From NCBI GenBank assembly GCA_026027325.1, contig JAMSLZ010000015.1:62001-126000 (forward strand): a stretch of 64,000 bases of DNA, given 5' to 3'. Shown piece after piece: positions 29,301-37,868 of the stretch. This DNA comes from Actinomucor elegans (lineage: Eukaryota > Mucoromycota > Mucoromycetes > Mucorales > Mucoraceae). A model generated the notes under the pieces. That model had not been told where the DNA came from. It made no database searches and saw only the letters and a program-made list of their open reading frames with translations. Within the stretch, counting starts at the first letter, position 1. Each line of letters starts with the position of its first letter. The position numbers and the translations under genes were made by a program.

Positions 29301-30355
29301 ATCTAACCAAGCTTCTGGTTCGGCTGCCTCCTCTGGTGGTGCATTCTTCTTGGTCTTCTCGGTGGTTCCTGGATCTTCCTTTGTGCTGTGTGGTGTCTTC
29401 TGTTCCTGGTGTTGCTCATGATCTGTCTCCTGGTTTTGTTCCTTCGTCTGTTGCTCCCAAGTATCTCATGTCTGACATATTCCACTGGAATATTCACTCT
29501 GGTACCCTATTCTCCAATAAGGCTCTGCCGAGTTCCAGCCATGTCAAGTCGGTCTATTATGGTTTAAGTCCTCCTTTTGGTCCTGTTTCTCTGGCTCTCC
29601 CTCCGGTGATCAGGTCAAAAGTGGCTTTCACTTACGATGAACAGCGTGCTCTTCCTGTGTCTCGCACTGGTGCTTCTTCCTGGATGCCATCGACCCGTCA
29701 TTGGACTGTTCCTTCTGGTCCCTCTTCGGTGGTATCTGTGGTCAAACTCCCTCTTGGTGTCTTGCGTCGCTTCTGGCACGCTGATCACTCTGTTGTTTCC
29801 GCTCGTCCTGGTCCTCCTTTGGCTGTGGCGTCTCACTTGCTTTTGCGTCCTTTCTTTTGGCGTTTGTTTTGGTCTCTTCCCATGGTGGCCAAGGCCTTCA
29901 CTCCCTGGTGGCGCCTGCTTCACGACAAGATTGGCTATCGCTCTCGGGTGAATCGCTGGTCTCCTCAGCAGTTTCCTTCTCCTTTCTGTGTTCTCTGCGG
30001 TGCTAATGAAGACTTGTACCATTTTGCTGTCGGTTGCCCGCAAAAGTCCGACTACTGGCGCCAAGCTCTTGCCTTTCTCTCTTTGGGTGAAGACTTTCCG
30101 TCTGATGCGAACATCTGGGCTGCTCTTGTCTCTCTAAGTGGCCTCGATTGTAAACCGCTTGACGCGGATGTGCTTTCCATTTTGGGTTCGCTCTTCTATA
30201 CCCTATGGGCTGCACATTGGCGATGTGTTATTCATGATGATACTTGGTCCTCAGCTTGGGTCCTCAATTCCTTCAAGACAGATAACAGCCTTGTTATCAC
30301 CACTTTCTTAGATAGTAGAACTCCTGATGAGTCTACTAGCACAACATTAGATTAG
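26303..30355 (+). CDS. LINE ORF2, endonuclease-reverse transcriptase, copy C5
   Basis: Intact 1350 aa with the same motifs as C4: the endonuclease Glu, GDFN and TDH residues, the YADD box and the C-terminal CCHC are all present. It differs from C4 by scattered substitutions, most of them in the last 130 residues. With an intact ORF1 and complete UTRs, C5 is a candidate active source copy. Confidence 0.92.
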   Translation: MLGQNIRLGSLNVRSIFMESQKTTQKEFASYLRARSLGVDILCLQEVSHFYSQSSLTDHQIRSFSFFFPRCPFVVSKHCAIVCLKPGLSLDAAQVLLDERCVVATVKDAQHNVLCRVANIYAPAQSSDRPLFIQSFLSLALWSEVSNTPWMLVGDFNIHLHSSAETSLSSVAPLYDWLRLHFNNCFPDGPITFPRAGTTIDYIFGHTSLVTRLVNGQVHYVPGVWTDHCLLTIDLQPACARIGPGCWRFNPTLLEDSEFLLLLDKTVSLFFESSGGDGDNASPGGKGEPLRVQSQWESFKLLLKCCAQKYAWGAKARFKNKVAALQQERMKAVSSSVSGVMASDATPSIQPSDDSLPLQVVHELEKLIDGQIQKETRQNMLRSATRWHELGERNNKYFYRVIKDRQSQQTIQSLKCSTTGEVLVEAADILREARGFYQKLYTPDDIDAEAVDSLLNGIPEEVVLSSDDAKYLMALPNAVTVLDLLAHAPRSRSPGMDGIPFEVYHYLAGRSRPFLDLLVAVLGGAFSGVFPPSWQQTRMVLLFKKGDPLLLANWRPLSLINSDAKLFTKLLANRFNRVLPKLINPYQTGFLPHRLISDNGWLNQTLMANLRSVAPNLPQVAVLLDQEKAYDRVHPEYLRRVLLRFGFPSGLVGCLSSLFFGTKISVSINGWLGAAVPQLRGLRQGDPLSPLLFNLAFEPLLRSVLACSSLSGVSLAPVVVPRTWLPNPQKVHLDLGDDTGNYPLDFVSGSSPPAPIKLLSYADDLEVFLSSPGEWLVLLSLLEVYGRASNAKVNLSKTVLVSLSGVAHQPWVDIASAAGVEWHDSSSVGSVRYLGYPLYHTDAQLLHFLDGVKVKLERHANMLRERHLSIRGTGLVANSLLLSKVYHLLRVVPVPGKWLLDIKAVVRKYVASFWPAPSWSSLCLPRKYGGVGLVDIQDQSFALHLVYVQRLLRPLVSSDFVSPWLVFCFQAYSGHSSVLPWLMYPSRFKPRLNSIPTLDHLTKLLVRLPPLVVHSSWSSRWFLDLPLCCVVSSVPGVAHDLSPGFVPSSVAPKYLMSDIFHWNIHSGTLFSNKALPSSSHVKSVYYGLSPPFGPVSLALPPVIRSKVAFTYDEQRALPVSRTGASSWMPSTRHWTVPSGPSSVVSVVKLPLGVLRRFWHADHSVVSARPGPPLAVASHLLLRPFFWRLFWSLPMVAKAFTPWWRLLHDKIGYRSRVNRWSPQQFPSPFCVLCGANEDLYHFAVGCPQKSDYWRQALAFLSLGEDFPSDANIWAALVSLSGLDCKPLDADVLSILGSLFYTLWAAHWRCVIHDDTWSSAWVLNSFKTDNSLVITTFLDSRTPDESTSTTLD

Positions 30356-30427
30356 TAATTTGTAATTTAGCTTTGTAAAACCACTTTAAGATTAATAAAT
30401 TACATTTAATACAAAAAAAAAAAAAAA

Positions 30428-33400
30428 GGATGTACTAGCCATGAATTCCGAAATTATAAGTGAATGATCATGCTCGAATGCATTAATAGCATGAGCAGAG
30501 GACCAGGATTCATCATGAATCACGCATTTCCAATGCAAACGCCAAACTGTAGCCAAGCCGGCACCAAGGAGCACCAAAAGGTCATTCGAAAGAGGTACTG
30601 ACTTGAGATCACACAAGGTGATTAAGCCAGACCAAACAGAAGCAAGATCGCAGAGAGGTTCTTGGAGACAGAGCAACTGGATCATATCCATCCAAAAGAT
30701 AGCCTTCATCGGACAGTATACGAGCATATGGCCAAGTGTTTCCACTTCACCACAGAGGCCACAGAGAGGAGACAGGTACACATTTGGATCCCACCGATAC
30801 AAGCGAGCACGATAACCAATGCGGTCATGCAAGAGACGCCACCAAGGAGTGAATGCTTTTGCAGGCATAGGCAAAGACCAAAAGAGACGCCAAAAGAAGG
30901 GCCGAAGCAGAGCATGAGCACCCATAGTAGCAGGAGGTTGAGGACGGTGCATCACAAGTGATGCATACTCCGGATGCCAAGAGCGACGCAGAACACCAAG
31001 AGGAACCTTTCGAATTGAGACTACCGTTTTACTGGTAACCTGGATAGTCCAGTGGGCAGTAGAAGGCAGCCAAGAAGAAGCAGCAGGAGAACAGGGCAGA
31101 GCAGACAGTTCCGAAGAAGAGAAGCCAATCTTGGAGCGGATTACCTCAGGCAAAGTCAGAGTCGGAGGACCATTAAATGGTTGGAAACCAGACCAGACTA
31201 GACGAACTTGCCTTTTCATGTTGTTCTTGAGACCAGCAGAGACCACACCGAGATGAGGAATCCAGAAACACAAGTCCGAGAGCAAATACCTTGGAGCCAG
31301 GGCAGCAGGATCCAGAGGAGGAGGCTTATCCAGAGGATTCTCGCAAGGCGATACCACAGAACAAAGAGGAAGATCCAAAAACCAGCGAGGAGACCAACTT
31401 TCCGACACGACCAGAGGAGGCAACCGAGAAAGCAACTCCACCAAGTGAGAAACCACAGGCACACCCTTGAAAAGCGACTTGTACATGGCTGGATACATGA
31501 ACCAGGGTAGGACCGAAGAGTGACCAGTATACACCTGAATACAATGCACCAACCAAGGAGAAACAAAGTCCACAGCAGAACGAGAAGGAAACAGCAATCG
31601 TTGGATGTACACCATATGGAGAGCCAGGCTTTGATCTTTGACATCAACAAGAGAGGCACCACCGAACTTCTTTGGTAGACACAAGGAAGACCAAGACACA
31701 GACGGATTGAAAGGAACCATGAATTCACGAATGACCCTTTTGAGCTGGTCCAGCCAGGAAGTAGGAGCAGGAATCACCCGAAGAATATGGTACACCTTAG
31801 AGAGCAGCAGAGAGTTAGCCACAAGGCTTTTACCACGGATTGACAGCTGTCGTTCCTTAAGCAGGTTGCTATGCCTTGTAACCTTGACCAAGATAGCATC
31901 CAGGTAGTCCAACAGTTGAGCTTGTGTACTGTACAGAGGATAGCCCAAGTACCGCACCGCACCAGAAGAAGAAGCATCATGCCATTCGATACCAGAAGAA
32001 TCTGCCAGAGACACCCATGAAGCATGAGAGACACCAGAGAGAGACACCAAGACCGTCTTGCTAAGATTGACTTTTGCATTGGAAGCGCGACCATAAAGAT
32101 CCAAGAGAGAGAGTAGTAAAGACCATTCATCCGGAGAGGAGAGAAACACTTCAAGATCATCAGCATAACTTAGGAGCTTCACCGCTGGAGGAGGGGTTGA
32201 GCCACTGACAAAGTCAAGAGGCCAATTGCCCGTACCATCCTTTGGATCCACATGCACCGAGAGAGGAGAAGGCTTGAACCGAGGAGACACCATCACCGAA
32301 CCAAGAGAGACACCAGCCAAAGAAGACACCAGAAGAGAACGCAGCAGTGGCTCGAAAGCCAAGTTGAAGAGCAAAGGCGAGAGAGGATCACCTTGCCGTA
32401 AGCCTCGCTGTTGAGGTATTGGAGCCCCTAACCAACCATTGATGGACACCGAGATTTGGGTACCAAAAAAGAGAGAAGAGAGAGAACTCACCAACGAAGC
32501 GGGAAAGCCAAAACGAAGTAGGACCAGCCGAAGATATTCAGGATGAACCCTATCATAGGCCTTTTCTTGATCCAAGAGCACAGCCACCTGCGGTAACTCT
32601 GGAGAGACCGAGCGCAAATGAGACATCAGGAGCTGGTTGAGCCAGCCATTATCAGAGATCAACCGACGGGGCATAAAGCCAGTTTGGTACGGATTGATCA
32701 GACCAGGAAGCACCTCATTGAACCGATTGGCCAACAGTTTTGTGAACAGCTTGGCATCCGAATTGATCAAAGAAAGGGGTCGCCAGTTAGAGAGCAGCTG
32801 AGGATCACCCTTCTTGTACAGCAGAACCATTCGAGTTTGTTGCCAAGATTGCGGAAACACACCTGAGAAAGCATCACCAAGAACCGATACTAAGAGATCA
32901 AGGAAAGGACGGGAGTTTGTAGCCAAGTATTGATACACCTCAAATGGAAGACCATCCAGACCAGGACTACGAGACTTGGGAGCATGAGCAAGCACAGAAA
33001 GCACCAGAAGAGCATTGGGCAAAGCCGTCAGCTTTTCCGCATCCGAAGATGAAAGCACCACCTCAGGAGGTATAGCCGCCAAAAGAGAATCTATAGCTTC
33101 CGCATCGACATCATCAGGAGTGTACAGCTTTTGGTAGAAACCTCGAGCTTCCTTCAGAATATCAGCCGCTTCCACCAAGACCTCACCAGTAGTAGAGCAC
33201 TTTAAGGATTGGATAGTCATAGAAGACTGCCGCTCCTTGATGACCCGGTAGAAATACTTGTTGTTGCGTTCCCCAAGTTCATGCCAACGAGTGGCCGAGC
33301 GAAGCATATGTTGGCGAGTTTCTTTTTGAATCTGACCATCGATCAATTTCTCTAGTTCATGCACCACCTGAAGAGGAAGTGAATCACCACTAGGTTGAAT

Positions 33401-34447
33401 CGACGGTGTAGCATCACTAGTCCTAACACCTGACTCAACAGAGGAAACAGCCTTCATACGTTCCTTTTGCAACGCAGCAACTTTGTTCTTGAACCGAGTC
33501 TTCATGCTTCGAGAGTACGTCTGTGCACAGCACTTCAGTAACATCTTGAAGGATTCCCAACGTTCCTGCACCGAAAGCGAAGGGTCTCCACCACTACCAT
33601 GACTAGAATTGTCAGAATCACCATCACCACCATCAAAGAACAGAGCCACCGTCTTGTCCAGCAAAGCCAAGAACTCCGTGTCATCGAGGAGTGTGGGATT
33701 AAACCGCCAACAACCTGGACCAATAGAGGCACGAGCAGGAAGAAGATCAACCGTCAAAAGACAGTGATCTGTCCACTTTGGGGGTACATATTGGACCAGA
33801 GCATTCACCAGGCGCGTAGCCAAAGACCGATGACCAAAGATGTAGTCAATGGTTGTGCCAGCTTGAGGGAAGGTAGCAGCCCCATCCGGGAAGCAGTTGT
33901 CAAAATGAGTACATAGCCATTCATACCAAGGGAGCACGGCAGAATGACTAGTCTCGGCGGTAGTATGTAGGTGGATGTTGAAATCACCTACCAACATCCA
34001 AGGCGTGTTGGACACCTCAGACCACAAAGCAAGAGAGAGAAAAGATTGTAGAAACTGTGGACGGTCCGAAGACTGTGCCGGTGCATAGATATTGGCCACA
34101 CGACACAAGACATTATGCTGGGCATCCTTGACAGTAGCCACAACACAACGCTCATCCAGGAGAACTTGAGTAGCATCCAAAGAAAGACCAGGCTTGAGAC
34201 AGACAATGGCACAATGTTTGGACACCACAAAGGGACAGCGAGGAAAGAAGAAAGAGAAAGAGCGGATTTGTTGATCAGAAAGAACGGATTGAGAGTGAAA
34301 GTGAGATACCTCTTGCAAGCAAAGGATATCCACACCGAGAGAACGAGCGCGTAGGTAAGAAGCGAACTCCTTTTGTATGTTTTTATTGGACTCCATAAAA
34401 ATGCTACGCACATTTAAGGAGCCAATTCGAATGTGTGAACCTAACAT
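30428..34447 (-). pseudogene. LINE ORF2, subfamily B, copy C6, 3'-truncated
   Basis: 1340 codons from the ATG on the complement of 34445-34447. Endonuclease residues (LNVRS, LQEV, GDFN, TDH), reverse transcriptase motifs (LDQEKAYDR, GLRQGDPLSP, YADD) and a C-terminal CGLCG...H...C motif are all present. Only the last ten or so residues are lost. The frame then reads through the T run of C5 as a short Phe tract and stops at 30392. Since the missing residues lie beyond the zinc motif, enzymatic activity is conceivable, but the copy lacks its own 3' UTR and tail. Confidence 0.83.
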
Positions 34448-35847
34448 TACGCCCTATGGGCAGAACCAGATGACTTGGAAGGCTTGGGGGCCTTGATCGA
34501 AGAGCTACCAGAAGTCTTGGTTACGTTCGCAATGTTCTTTTTCAAAAAATCAATCTTGTTCTGAGTAGAAGAGTTGACCTTGGACAAATTCAACATCTCC
34601 TTAGGACTATCCACCTTCATTCCAACACCAGAAGCAAAAGGAGCATGCTTCGAAGCCAATGAACCGTACGGACTGTTGGGATTGTACTTTGAATTCACGC
34701 CGGAAGACAAAGGAGCACCCTCACCGGTTTCGGTCATCACCACATCTTGATCACCAGCACCAACACCAGCACCAACACCAGCACCAACACCAGAGTCACC
34801 ACCAGCACCAACAAAAGATACACCAGAAGATTCCGGAACCTCGTCCTGATCAGCCAAATCAACTGTAGCTTCCTCAACCACTACGTTATCTTCCATTGAC
34901 TTGGAATCAGAACCAGTTCTCATATCACCAGACAGAGCAACATATTCATCAAGTTCGACCTCAAACGGCTTCACCTTGGACTTCTTCACTTTACAAAAAC
35001 GCGCAGTATGGCCATGCTCTTGGCAAGAGAAACACCTGCGCTTGGCCAATTCAGGGCAGTCCTTGCGAACATGACCTGAACGGCGACAGAAGTGACACAC
35101 AGGAGGAGCATTCTTGTACTGAGCGGGAGCAAAGTTGTCCCACGCACTCATGTAGAGCATTCTTGACAAAGGTTGAGGAGGAACCACCTCACCATCCTCA
35201 TTCTTCATACCCACAGAAGTATCAAGCAACACCGACATCTTGCCCTCGAAATACCCTTTGCTAGTAAACTTTTTCAATTGGTACACCTTACCATAAAAAG
35301 CCAAAGAGTCAAGCAAGTCCACCAGGAAGGTATCCTCATTGGGAATAGCATTGAGCAGTGTAAACTGCACATGGGTCAAACTATTTCCCACGGAAGCACC
35401 AGAACCAGAAGAAGTTGAAACGGCCTTGTAGACAATACCATTTACCATAATACCAGAACCAACAGCCTTGAGAGCATCAGCCTTCAGCCTGAAAGTTGCT
35501 TCCACCAGAAGGTCACCACCAGCAGTTTTGCCCCAAGCACTAATAGGCCTAAACTGCACCTTACTATCGATTTGGTCTTGAATCGCCTTGTAAGCAGCAA
35601 AACGATCAGGAAACAACTTTCCAGGGAAAGAGAACAAAACAGAACCAGAAGAGAGAGCTTGCTCCACCAAAGCAGCAGCCTTGCGAACCAAGATTTCAGA
35701 TTTAAGGTCATCATCTTCGAAAATGACCTCACCAACAAGAGGAATTGCAGAATTGTCGACATTACGTCGACCAGGAGTAACAAGTACCTTCTTAGAGGCA
35801 CCACGAGCAACAATAGTTGTCCAGGACACGGCAGAATTTTCGGTCAT
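34447..35847 (-). CDS. LINE ORF1, subfamily B, copy C6
   Basis: Intact 466-aa ORF1, recognisably homologous to the others but with many substitutions. Both CCHC knuckles are kept. The repeat is of a different type: a Gly-Val-Gly-Ala run replaces Gly-Val-Ser, and the acidic segment downstream also differs. The start is the ATG on the complement of 35845-35847, in the same MTENSAVSWTT context as the other copies. The stop overlaps the ORF2 ATG. Confidence 0.88.
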   Translation of the reverse strand: MTENSAVSWTTIVARGASKKVLVTPGRRNVDNSAIPLVGEVIFEDDDLKSEILVRKAAALVEQALSSGSVLFSFPGKLFPDRFAAYKAIQDQIDSKVQFRPISAWGKTAGGDLLVEATFRLKADALKAVGSGIMVNGIVYKAVSTSSGSGASVGNSLTHVQFTLLNAIPNEDTFLVDLLDSLAFYGKVYQLKKFTSKGYFEGKMSVLLDTSVGMKNEDGEVVPPQPLSRMLYMSAWDNFAPAQYKNAPPVCHFCRRSGHVRKDCPELAKRRCFSCQEHGHTARFCKVKKSKVKPFEVELDEYVALSGDMRTGSDSKSMEDNVVVEEATVDLADQDEVPESSGVSFVGAGGDSGVGAGVGAGVGAGDQDVVMTETGEGAPLSSGVNSKYNPNSPYGSLASKHAPFASGVGMKVDSPKEMLNLSKVNSSTQNKIDFLKKNIANVTKTSGSSSIKAPKPSKSSGSAHRA

Positions 35848-35895
35848 GTACCAGAATTCTCAAAATTGAGGAGATTGAGCAAAAAAGTTTTTGAA

Positions 35896-36110
35896 ATGTC
35901 GAAATTGGCGAATTGAGATGTCAAGATCGAGCAAAATGTGCAAAAAGTTGGAGATGTGCAAAAATAATTATACCACCAGAAGCGCAGCGACGAGTAGAAT
36001 ACGAATACGAAAACGTCGCTGCGCTTCTGGTGGTATAATTATTTTTGCACATCTCCAACTTTTTGCACATTTCGCTCGATCTTGACATCTCAATTCGCCA
36101 ATTTCGACAT
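35896..36110. repeat. Near-perfect inverted repeat, two 97-bp arms and a 21-nt spacer
   Basis: The arms at 35896-35992 and 36014-36110 are reverse complements with a single mismatch. They are the 5' UTR of C6 (minus) and a plus-oriented 5' UTR fragment that I assign to C9, meeting head to head. The spacer 35993-36013 is also LINE 5' UTR. Such DNA could extrude a long hairpin and be prone to assembly or cloning error. Confidence 0.9.
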
Positions 36111-36112
36111 CT
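36014..36112 (+). mobile_element. LINE copy C9, 5' UTR fragment 1
   Basis: Plus-oriented 5' UTR sequence. It is interrupted after 36112 by copy C7, as shown by the TSD gccaatttcgacatct at 36097-36112 and 43924-43939, and continues at 43940-43970. I assign both pieces to C9 (57581-59168) because C9 is the only plus-strand copy to the right that lacks its 5' UTR. The assignment is inference. Confidence 0.6.
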
Positions 36113-36401
36113 AAGGCTCTTTCGCTTAAAGATCACTTTTTACAAAAAATTTTGCATCCGTCTGGTTTTTTGTCAATATCTCGCTCAATTCAATCCATCC
36201 ATCTCCGCTTGTTTCGTATTCGTCTTCTACTCGTCGCTGCGCTTCTGGTGGTATAATTATTTTTGCAAATCTCCAACATCTTCTACATTTCGCTCGATCT
36301 TGACATCTCAATTCGCAGCTCGATCTTGACATCTCAATTCGCCAATTTCGACATTTCAAAAACTTTTTTCTCAATCTCGCCAATTTCAAGAAATCTGGCA
36401 C

Positions 36402-37868
36402 ATGACTGAAAATTCTTCCGTGTCCTGGACGACTGTTGTTGCCCGTGGTGCTTCTAAGAAGGTTCCATTGACTCCTGGTCGACGTAATGTCGACAATGCT
36501 GCTGTTCCTCTTGTTGGTGAGGTCATCTTTGAAGATGATGACCTCAAGTCCGAACTTTTGGTGCGCAAAGCCGCTGCTCTGGTGGAGCAGGCGCTTTGTT
36601 CAAGTTCTGTTCTGTTCTCCTTCCCTGGGAAGCTGTTTGGTGACCGTACTGACGCATATAAGGTCATTGAAGAACAAGTTGGTGCTAATGTGGACTTCCG
36701 ACACATTAGTTCTATGCGTGCAAGTGCTGGTGGTGATCTTCTGGTCGAAGCTAATTTCGATAGCAAGGCGGACGCTACCAAAGCTGTCAATGATGGTGTT
36801 ACTGCGAATGGTGTTGTGTACAAGGCTGTTTCTACTAGCTCTGGCTCTGGCTCTTCTGTTGGTGGTAATCTGACCCATGTTCAGTTTAATTTGGTGTGTT
36901 GTACTCCCAACAGAGCTACCTTTTTGGTTGACATGCTGGATTCGTTGGCTTTCTATGGTAAGGTGTACCAGTTGAAGAAGTACACACGCAAGGGCTATTT
37001 TGAGGGCAAGATGTCGGTGTTGATTGATACCTCGGTGGGCATGGAAGGTGAGGATGGTGAGGTGGTTCCTCCTCAGCCTTTAACAAGAATGCTGTACTTG
37101 AGTGCCTGGGACATGTTTGCCCCTGCTCAATTCAAGAATGCTCCTCCAGTTTGCCACTTTTGTCGCTTGTCGGGTCATGTCCGTAAGGACTGCCCTGAGT
37201 TGGCTAAGCGTACGTGTTTCTCTTGTCGTGAGAAAGGCCATACCGCAAGGTTTTGTAAGGACAAGAAACAACAGGTGAAGTCTTTCGAGGCAGAGCTCGA
37301 TGATTATGTGGCTTTGTCTGCTGCAAAGAAATCTGGTCCTGACACTACGTCAAACGATGTTGATATCGTTGTTGAAGAACCTATTGTGCTGGTTGAGCAG
37401 GATGTGGCTTCTGAGCCCTTGGTTGGTGTTTGTGATGGTGTTGCTGGTGTCTCTGGTGTTGCTGGTGGTGTCTCTGGTGTTGCTGGTGGTGTCTCTGGTG
37501 TCTCTGGTGTTGCCTCTGGTGTTGCTGGTGGTGTCTCTGGTGGTGTTCCTGGTGATGACTCAATCATTGAAGTCATGGAGCTCGATGGTGAGGGTGATCC
37601 TCTGCTCTCTGGCGAGAGAGTAGAGTACGATCCCAACAGTCCTACTGGTGCTCGAGCTTCCAAGTTTGCTGACTACGAGGTTGCTTCAACCATGAAGGTT
37701 GATACGGTGCAAGAGATGATGGATTTGAGCAAAGTCAAGGCTAAAACACAAAACAAGATTGACTTTCTCAAGAAGAATATTGTGAATGTGGCGAAGACCA
37801 AGACTTCTGCTTCTGCTATCAAGACGTCCAAGTCTTCCAAGTCTTCTTCTTCTGCCCATAGGGTATAA
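36402..37868 (+). CDS. LINE ORF1, copy C7
   Basis: Intact 488 aa. It differs from C2 ORF1 by one residue near the C-terminus (KTKTSAS instead of KTKASAS) where I compared them. It has the two CCHC knuckles, the Gly-Val-Ser repeat and a TAATG overlap with ORF2 at 37866-37870. Confidence 0.9.
   Translation: MTENSSVSWTTVVARGASKKVPLTPGRRNVDNAAVPLVGEVIFEDDDLKSELLVRKAAALVEQALCSSSVLFSFPGKLFGDRTDAYKVIEEQVGANVDFRHISSMRASAGGDLLVEANFDSKADATKAVNDGVTANGVVYKAVSTSSGSGSSVGGNLTHVQFNLVCCTPNRATFLVDMLDSLAFYGKVYQLKKYTRKGYFEGKMSVLIDTSVGMEGEDGEVVPPQPLTRMLYLSAWDMFAPAQFKNAPPVCHFCRLSGHVRKDCPELAKRTCFSCREKGHTARFCKDKKQQVKSFEAELDDYVALSAAKKSGPDTTSNDVDIVVEEPIVLVEQDVASEPLVGVCDGVAGVSGVAGGVSGVAGGVSGVSGVASGVAGGVSGGVPGDDSIIEVMELDGEGDPLLSGERVEYDPNSPTGARASKFADYEVASTMKVDTVQEMMDLSKVKAKTQNKIDFLKKNIVNVAKTKTSASAIKTSKSSKSSSSAHRV

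Larger units (their letters stand above)
24572..30427 (+). mobile_element. LINE copy C5, full length and uninterrupted
   Basis: It begins at GGCACTTTCGC, one base different from the GGCTCTTTCGC start of C7 and C8, and ends in a 15-nt A tract at 30413-30427. Both ORFs are open. No target-site duplication was found: the left flank is the unique segment and the right flank is the truncated end of C6. Insertion with loss of target DNA, or a later rearrangement, is therefore likely. ORF1 matches C3. Confidence 0.9.
30428..36013 (-). mobile_element. LINE copy C6, divergent subfamily B, 3' end lost
   Basis: Minus-strand LINE with the same plan as the others but visibly diverged in both ORFs. The 3' end stops about ten codons before the expected ORF2 stop, directly at the A tract of C5, so the final codons, 3' UTR and tail are missing. 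The 5' UTR (35848 to about 36013) meets an inverted 5' UTR fragment belonging to C9, giving a head-to-head pair. Part of ORF2 near 33970-34380 is almost identical to the other subfamily, which suggests gene conversion. Confidence 0.88.

Noticed and set aside
28367..29302. Long antisense frame of 311 codons inside LINE ORF2 (also near 8024-8959)
   Set aside because: It recurs at the same place opposite ORF2 in several copies, is broken in others, and has low-complexity Arg/His/Gln composition; it is a shadow of ORF2 codon use.
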